Assembly (NCBI GenBank): GCA_003116995.1
Contig: BDSL01000032.1
Coordinates: forward strand, 682,001 to 746,000
DNA from: Yamagishiella unicocca
Taxonomy: Eukaryota > Chlorophyta > Chlorophyceae > Chlamydomonadales > Volvocaceae
Length of the DNA stretch: 64,000 bases
Reading direction: 5' to 3'
Positions 57,501 through 64,000 of the stretch are shown here, piece by piece. The notes below the pieces were generated by a model that ran no database searches, was not told the DNA's origin, and was given only the letters and a program-made list of their open reading frames with translations. The stretch's first letter is position 1, and each line of letters opens with the position of its first letter. A program made the translations under genes and the position numbers.

Positions 57501-60500
57501 ACGTCCGGCCGCACGGAGCACAGAGACGCGGCGGACCGTTGCACTGGACTCACCCCTGTGCACCAGGTTCATTGCATGCAGGTGGCGCAGCGCCAGGGCC
57601 ACATCCAGCAGCGTCATGTAGATGCCCTTCATGTCAATCATCCGCGTACCGCCCGGCGCCGCATTGTCGCCGTCACAGTACGCCGTCCGGGGGAAGGTGC
57701 GCGCCGCCAGCACACTGCCCAGCGAGCCGCCGTCACACAGCTCGAACGCAGCCGCCACGCAGGCCACATGGCGGGCGTCAGCCAGGGGGCAGGCTGGCGA
57801 GTGCAGCGACAAGTTGGGGGCGAGGGAAAGAGTTGGGGGGCTGCAGTGGCAGCTGGGGCGGGCCGGGGGATGTAGATGGGGCCGGGGGAACGCAGCTGGA
57901 GCAGGAGGAACGCGGAAATGGCGCAGTGGCGAGAAGGCCGTGTATCGGGGATCTGGTGCGCGACCGGCTCGGCGCACCTTTGGAGCTTTCCTCGACAAAT
58001 GCATTGGGCCCGGACAGCGGCGCGGGTCGCAGCTGGTAGGTGCTTCCGGGGCAGCCAGGGGCGCCGCTCTTTGGGATCATCACGACGTCGTTGTAGGTCG
58101 CGTAGATCTTGCAGGAGGGGTCAGGAAGGGTCAGGAGGTGGCAAGAGGGGTCAGGAGGTGGCAGGAGGGGCGGGGGCGGGGCCGGGGGGTTCGGTCAGAT
58201 GGGCGGTCTAGTCGACAGGAACTTTGTGGGGTGCGGCCGAGGGGGTAAGGCTGGGAGCATGGGCGGGCATATTTTGGCATGTTTGAACGCTAGCTCCCTC
58301 CTCCTCCCAGCGCCCCAGCTCCTCCCAGCTCCCTCAGGCGCAAGCCTTGCTGCTGATGCGGAGAGGGGCTTCGAACCCCCAGAGGACCAACAAGGTTGAA
58401 CACTGTGGGTCCTGAACGTTTAAGCTGCTGGAAGAAACCGACGGCAGCAGCATCAGGCCATTAAGCACGTCCCTGCCAGCGCCTTCGCCCCCAGCTCAGC
58501 CACCTCCGGCCACCCAGCAAAGTCCCACCGCCTCCTCTCCTACCATACCTGCACGATGTTGGGATGGGAAACCCTGCGGCCGTGGAAAGGTTGCAGCAGG
58601 GCGCGCGCACGAGCAGACCACTCGTTAGCTCAGGCCAACCGACCAGTACACGGCAACAGGACACGCAGGGTGACCTTGCGGGCGCCTGCAGGCAGGCGCT
58701 CAGGACCAGCAAGCCCTTTCCCCACGACGTGCGGTCCCTGCTGCAACCCCCCCTTCCCTCCCTAGGAGGCCATGAGGTCCTTCCTCCTCCTCATCATCCT
58801 GTGTCGTGTACACGGGTTCCATCGCCGCCCTCCAGCGGCCGCCGACCCCGATGCCAACCAACGCCATCCCAGGCGCGCTCGCACCTGCTTTGGACCGCCA
58901 GCTCTGTGGCGTTGCGCAACATCTCCCGGCGAGCGTTCAGGCACAGCTTGTCCGTGGCAGCCGCCGCGTCTCCAGCAATGGCAGCGGCGCCCACAGCAGG
59001 CGTCGTCGCTTGGGCCGGCGACTTGCGCTGTTGCTGCTGCGTGGCCGCCGCTGCCGCAGGGTCCATCTTTGGCAGCTCCATCAGCTGGGATGGTGAAGCC
59101 CATGGGCGGGTAATTAGAGGATAGGCGGGGGGGGGGAAGGCGGATGCAAGGAAACGCGGAGTGCTTGCGTGTCGAACAGGTACAGCTGGTGGCGGTGGTG
59201 AGCGCCATGACGCGGTGCGGGTGATGGTAAGTGCCGTGACGCGGTGTGGGCGACGGGCACGCGGCAACGAAGCCCGGGTGATGAGGTGCAGGCAGCACGG
59301 CAATGAAGCCCGCACCTTCACGGCGACGTCCAGGGTCCCCAGCTTGCCCCTGAACACGGTGCCGCCGCCGCCCTGACCCAGCACGTCACCCAGCTCCAGG
59401 GCATCCAGGTCGTCAAGCGGCGAGGACCTGCGGGCTCCGAGTGGGTGGGGTCCAGGATTTCGCGGTCAGGGCTTCGCAAGCGGATTTGCTTGGCAGGGAA
59501 CGTGAGAAGCGTGCCCCCGCCACACGCACTCTCAACTGCCCAATTCGCGCACCCAAAGTGCTCATTGCACCTGACGTCGATTGTTGAAGATTTGAAGATT
59601 CAAACCAGGAACAGCAGCTGCCCGGCAGGCCTTCTGCCTCCTCCTCTGCCCCCGCCAACCCAGCTCACATGGCGCCTCCAGCTCCGGGGTCGGTGTTGAT
59701 GGTGGCGTGGATGCTGCTGACCAGCAGGTCCAGCTGCTGCCGTGCCGTGGCGGCAGCGTCCACCCCCGCAACGGTGATGATGGACGCCGCGTAGCCCACC
59801 TGCTCCAGGTCTGCAAGGCTGCGGAACGACCCCGTGCGGACCGGGCCCAGCTGCCCCGATGCAGCGCCGCCCATGCCCATGCCCAGACTCGCCAGCATGT
59901 CGTTCGCGTTGGACTGCAGCAGCTGGCTGAGATTGAGTGGCTCCACAGACTCGCCCGCGGGGCCAACAGCCGCAGTGGGGCCGCCGGTGCCGCGCCGGTC
60001 GATGAAGCGCGTCTGTCCGCTCAGAGCGAGGCGGGCGAAGCTGGCGGCGCCGCTCTTGCGGTTGGCTGCAGTGGCGGCAGCTGCAGCGGCTGCGGGGTTC
60101 CGCCGGGCCGCAACAGCGACGGCGGCGCTGCCTGCGGGTCGGGTACAAGGCGCAGCAGGGCTCGGTGGCAGCGCGGGAGGCGCACCCCGCTTGGGTGACC
60201 GGCTGATCAGGGAGGGTTGGGAGGCTGAATGCGGTCGCCGAGGGACGTGCAAACGAGGTTGGCGCTGAGGCCGGGGAGGATTACTGAAGTGTTGGGCATC
60301 GCGGCACGACAAGACGAGCACATACACGGTGGTCAAATTACCAGAGGGTGATGGGATGGGCGGCCTACTGGGAATTCACAGGCAACGTGTCAGGCATGAG
60401 CCTGCCGTCTACGGCTCTGCCCTCGCGGGCCCCCCCCACCCACGTTTTGTATGGTCCAGCGCCCCTTGCTGCGCCTGTGGCTGCTGCCCCAGCAGCACGT

Positions 60501-63500
60501 CCATATCGGTTGTGGACAGAACGCCGCTCAGCAGCTCTGGCGCCGTGATGTTGTTCGCGACGTTCTCCGCGCCCATCCCGACAGCAAGGTCGCTGGCTGT
60601 GGCCGTGGACATGTAGGCCACACTCAGCGACGGCGGGAGCGGCGCCAGCGGGGTCAGCTGGGAGCCGCAGAAGCTGGGGCTGCAGCGGACAGGGGCCAGG
60701 ACGGGGAGCAGCGGCGGACGGGGCAGAGGTGAGGCGCGTGATATGGCGCAGTGCTGATCGTGCGACTCGAACAGGAACGCGTTTGGGTTACCTTGGCGAA
60801 GTTGCGGGGAGGGGGGGTTGTTAGCCGCGTGACAGCAGAGCAGGGATGTGCGGATTGGGGTCGAGGTGGTGGCGGTGCAGGCCAGGTTGCCAGCGCACCT
60901 CGAGAAGCTATCGAGTGTTTGTTGCGGACGAGCCACGTGGACAAAGGAGCACATAAGCTGCCTGTGCTGGGCTAGAACGCATCACAGTTGCAGTGGCAAC
61001 AAAGGCCGCCGGCCGCAAAGAGCAGCCGTGTGTGAATATCTCACTATCCCTACGCATAGTGCAGCAGCGCCCCCCGAAACCTACCTTCGTACGACGGCGT
61101 ACGACCCGGGGCCAGCGCAGCAGAGGGTTTCGTACTCCGGGCCGATGGCCTTCTCCCTCAGCTTGCCCCGCACGACGGTCGCCAAGGACTGCAGCAGCGA
61201 GGATTTGGCGAGACGAGAGAAAACTTCAATGGTCCTTCCATCTCCTGGACATCGCTGCCCCACCCACCGCCATCCACGTCATGTTCACCGTCCGCACCGC
61301 ACCCGACACAGCACCCCTAGCATCCCCACCATGCCAGCAACCCACTGGGGCCAACCACAATCACCGCACACTTCTCGGTTCCCGCACACGTATTCACACG
61401 TTTCCGTTCGCGGCTTCGGTCACGTCGTTGGGCTGGGGTGATTCGCCTTTCTCCTTACTTGTTTATTTCGTTTACACCACCTCCCCTCCCTCCCTCCCTC
61501 CACTCCCTCCCCCCGGACACACCTTGTCCAGCAGCTCCTGGCAGCTGATCCGCACCGCATCAAGCAGCTGCGCCGGCAAGCGCTTGCCAAAGCACAGGTA
61601 CAGCCCCAGGGTCGCTCCCTCGCCCAGCTGCACGGCCAGCAGCACCAGCGACTGGGGCACGGCCGGCGTACCTCCGCCACCCGCCCCCGCTGCAGCCATG
61701 CCCGTGGCCGTGGGATTGCACGACCCCGACATGCCCGTGGCTGTCCGCCTCAGCCCCATGAGCATGCAGATGTCGCCAGACGGCTTGTGGACGTTCTGCA
61801 CGTGCAGCTGCGTGTCCTCCACCACCGCCGTCATGGACGCTGCGGAGATGGTGTGGGTGGTGGCCCCGGCAGCCGCTGCGGCGGTGCTGCTGGGGCCGTC
61901 GGTGGCTCCCACTGTGCCGCTGCTGTGTGCCATGCGCCGCTGAGCGTTCTCCGGCCGTTGCTGCTGCTGCTGCAGCTGCTGCTGCCGTTGCTGGTCCTGC
62001 AGGTGCGCCTGGAGCAGGGTGCGCTGAAGCGGGAACGCCTTGGCATGGAGCCCCGGTGCGCCTCCGGCGGCGTTGGAGGCGTTTTCCTGCCCCAGCTGGA
62101 TGACGATGGAGCGGCTGCTGATCACGGGGCCCACCGAGGGGGTGCGATGGATGTCGGCCGGAAGCCCTCCGGTGGGGAAGGCGCCGGCCGGCCGGTTGCG
62201 CGAGGTCGACAGGTCCAGAGACCAGCGCAGTTTGGACTCGTTGACCAGGTCCCTGCGGGGGCGGGTGATGACGTGGCGGGGGCTTGAGTTAGTAGCGAGG
62301 GCGGCGGAAAGCAGGCCGCGTCCACACTGTGCCCCCCCGCATGCAGCTGGTGCCTGCAACCTGAGGCGCGGCGGAAGCTGGAATCACGTCCCGAGTGTGT
62401 CTGAACCAGATGCGTGGCGGCAAAAGCAACAGAGCGTTGAGCGGCCAGCTGACGGCAACGCGTCGGCGCAAGCAGCCACATGCCACCCCAACCCCGCGGC
62501 CCACAACCCATGAAAAACGGGTCCCTTCGCGTCCGCCGCGCCCCCCTCCCACGCACTTGATCAGCCCCCCCGCCAAGCCGTTGGGCCACGGCCCGGTGTT
62601 CATCCCCGACGGCCGCAGCAGCTTGCGGCGCGACGCCGCGCTCTCCTGCTGCGTCTGCGTTAGGTGGTGCTGAGCAAACTGCAACAGGCTAGCGCCCGAC
62701 GCGGGTCCCCCCGGGGAGCGGCACATCATCCGGGAGCCACCGCTGGCGCTGCCCATCGACGGCATCGCCCGGTCCGGCGGGGCAGAGCCCAGGAGGCCCT
62801 CGCCCGATGGCGCCGCGTCTGGTCCGTTCGCGTTGACCCCCGTGACGGTGGACTGCGGATGCGGCTGAAGCAAAAGTCCGAGAGACGCATCCTGGTTGGG
62901 CGGCACCAGCGCAGCGGTGACGTCACAGTCCAGTACGAACCGGCGCCGTACGTGCGCTGCAACCGTGACGCACAGCTGCGAAGTGAGGGCCGACAAGGTG
63001 CCGCTCCCGCCAAGGCGCGCCAGCGCCCCGGCCAGCCAGGCCATGTTACTGCCCTCCGCGCCCAGCATGCACATCGAGCAGGCAAATCCCAGAGCCTGCA
63101 GCACTCGCGGATCCGACACCAGCGATGGAGATGATGCTGAGGATGACGCGGTTATTTGTGTAAGCGGCAATGAATCGCTCTTGCTGGCAATCGCGGCTAT
63201 ATCCTGCTCCAGCCAGAGGGCGCCGGCCAGCTTAGTCCCATGAAGGAGAGGAACGGCTGCGACGCGTGTCATTGACGCCAGCGACGAGGACAGAGCGGGA
63301 GAAGCGTGCTCTCCGGCATCTTCTGTCGCGAGTTGCTGCTGCGCCCGTGCATCAAAGGCTGATGCTGAGTTGACGCCAGCGGCCGACCGTTCAAGGCATT
63401 CATAAACAGGTACCTGTATATTCCAACATCAGTGTTAGGATCAGGTGGGGCGGCCAGGTTGTTAACGGTCTGGAGCGAACGGCATATAGCCTTGACGTCA

Positions 63501-64000
63501 ATCGAGGCGGGCTCATACTGGACGCACCTTTTCAAGTATCATGCGCTTGAAGAGCATCGCTTGCTGGGGATCCGGGAGCAGACAGGACGCAGCGACATTG
63601 CCCTCCTTGTTTTCTGAGCAGTCACTCGGATGTCTTGTGCCGCCTACCAAAATTAGCGAGAGCTCTCCATCCGACTCCTCTCCTTCAGGAACTACGTATA
63701 ACCTGCTTGGGGGACCGCAAACGTTGGTATCAAGCAACCCAGCTAGTCGTATGAATCCACGCTACTTACGCCGCGAATGTTGCACCGGTCACGTCAGCGC
63801 TTTTCAAGGCATCAAGTAGGCCAATGACGCGCTGAAAGGAGGTCCCGGTGAGTCCACTCAGCAGGCGGTGCAGCGCGGCAAGGGCCAGGTCGTGCGCAGC
63901 CTGTTTCCGCCAGGAGTGAAGGTTAAAAACGGATGTCTAGCACACCTGAAACTTAACCCTGAGCAAGCGCTTGTGTCCAAACACTTGCTTCGTAAAGCCA
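54540..64000 (-). CDS. TKL-type protein kinase with GAF-like N-terminal region (5' end outside window)
   Basis: Eighteen exons in continuous phase, 5' to 3': 63770-63900 (or to 63936), 63528-63702, 62557-63413, 61523-62252, 61085-61188, 60444-60679, 59669-60224, 59316-59427, 58885-59084, 58549-58573, 57978-58107, 57554-57793, 57247-57347, 56809-56858, 56481-56515, 56038-56076, 55350-55479 and 54540-54642 (TAG). More lie beyond the right edge; about 1317 residues are visible. The N-terminal half has a GAF-like pattern (VPVYECLERSAAGVNSAS, AAVPLLHGTKLAGALWLEQD) and Gln/Ala-rich linkers. The kinase domain is complete: GQGGGGTVFRG, VAVK lysine, SHPNIVQ, a gatekeeper-region AAFELCDGGSLGSV, HRDIKPANLLLK, LADFGFVLHL, GTVTHMAPEALL, DIYAFGVLMWEM and the subdomain XI Arg (QRRPKASD). 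All catalytic residues are present, so it should be an active Ser/Thr (or dual-specificity) kinase. A helix-C region insert of about 45 residues is Ala/Gln-rich. Confidence 0.93.
54691..54812. repeat. 31-bp minisatellite, about four units
   Basis: Units of GGTGTCAGTGGTCAGGTAGT then TGGGGCCGCGA, in the last intron (54643-55349) of the TKL kinase gene. Confidence 0.95.
54937..55008. repeat. 24-bp minisatellite, three units
   Basis: Three identical units of AGGCGGCTAAGGAGCCAAGC then AGGC, in the same last intron. Confidence 0.95.
55042..55140. repeat. 33-bp minisatellite, three units
   Basis: Three identical units of CGACGCTGCTCTCTACCCCA then CCATGGGGTCGCA, in the same last intron. The period is a multiple of 3, so a spurious plus-strand frame (54772-55305) stays open through it. 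Confidence 0.95.
56879..56902 (+). repeat. Dispersed intron motif copy, TKL kinase intron
   Basis: GAGAAGACGCGGTTACACGG on the plus strand. In the orientation of the minus-strand gene it is acceptor-type and lies 21-44 nt before the acceptor at 56859-56860. Confidence 0.55.

Overview
This window looks like nuclear DNA of a volvocine (Chlamydomonas/Volvox-type) green alga. Coding exons are GC-rich and biased to Ala, Gly, Ser and Gln. Genes are dense in GT-AG introns that start G-rich and end C-rich. TGTAA polyadenylation signals follow several stop codons, and introns are full of minisatellites. There are no operons, and most gene models below are spliced. They were built by hand from splice sites, continuous reading phase and protein-family conservation. 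The species cannot be fixed from the sequence.

Left part (1-9.7 kb): a coiled-coil protein gene on the minus strand runs off the left edge. It sits head-to-head, about 390 bp away, with a plus-strand gene for five tandem adenylate/UMP-CMP-type kinase domains. That protein begins MGCGASKA, a dual-acylation (myristoyl/palmitoyl) signature, and each domain is encoded by one phase-0 exon. A small CxxC protein may lie on the minus strand at 9.4-9.7 kb.

Centre left (11.3-26 kb): VPS35, the retromer scaffold, was reconstructed in 17 exons (about 947 residues). It is followed by a caleosin/peroxygenase gene in 6 exons (431 residues). Introns of both genes carry copies of one short motif whose orientation depends on which end of the intron it occupies. 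This resembles introner-like elements with inverted ends and is the most unusual signal in the window.

Centre right (29-50.6 kb): three plus-strand genes encode large low-complexity-rich proteins. They are a Gln/Pro-rich protein of unknown function (1247 aa), a CaMKK/GRIK-like protein kinase fused to a cyclic-nucleotide-binding-like domain, and a 1417-aa orphan protein encoded almost entirely by one 4.1-kb exon. One intron of the kinase gene carries a 32-bp minisatellite of 15-16 units.

Right part (54.5-64 kb): a minus-strand TKL-type protein kinase gene, entering from the right edge, was reconstructed in at least 18 exons, including micro-exons of 25, 35 and 39 nt. It has a GAF-like N-terminal region and a complete kinase domain. 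Its last intron is packed with three separate minisatellites, and a fourth short array lies just past the stop codon.

Together the genes suggest ordinary housekeeping and signalling (cilium-type nucleotide kinases, endosomal sorting, lipid-body peroxygenase, kinases). They are separated by AT-richer stretches (26-29, 33.5-36, 42.2-46.2 and 50.6-54.5 kb) in which I see no convincing gene.
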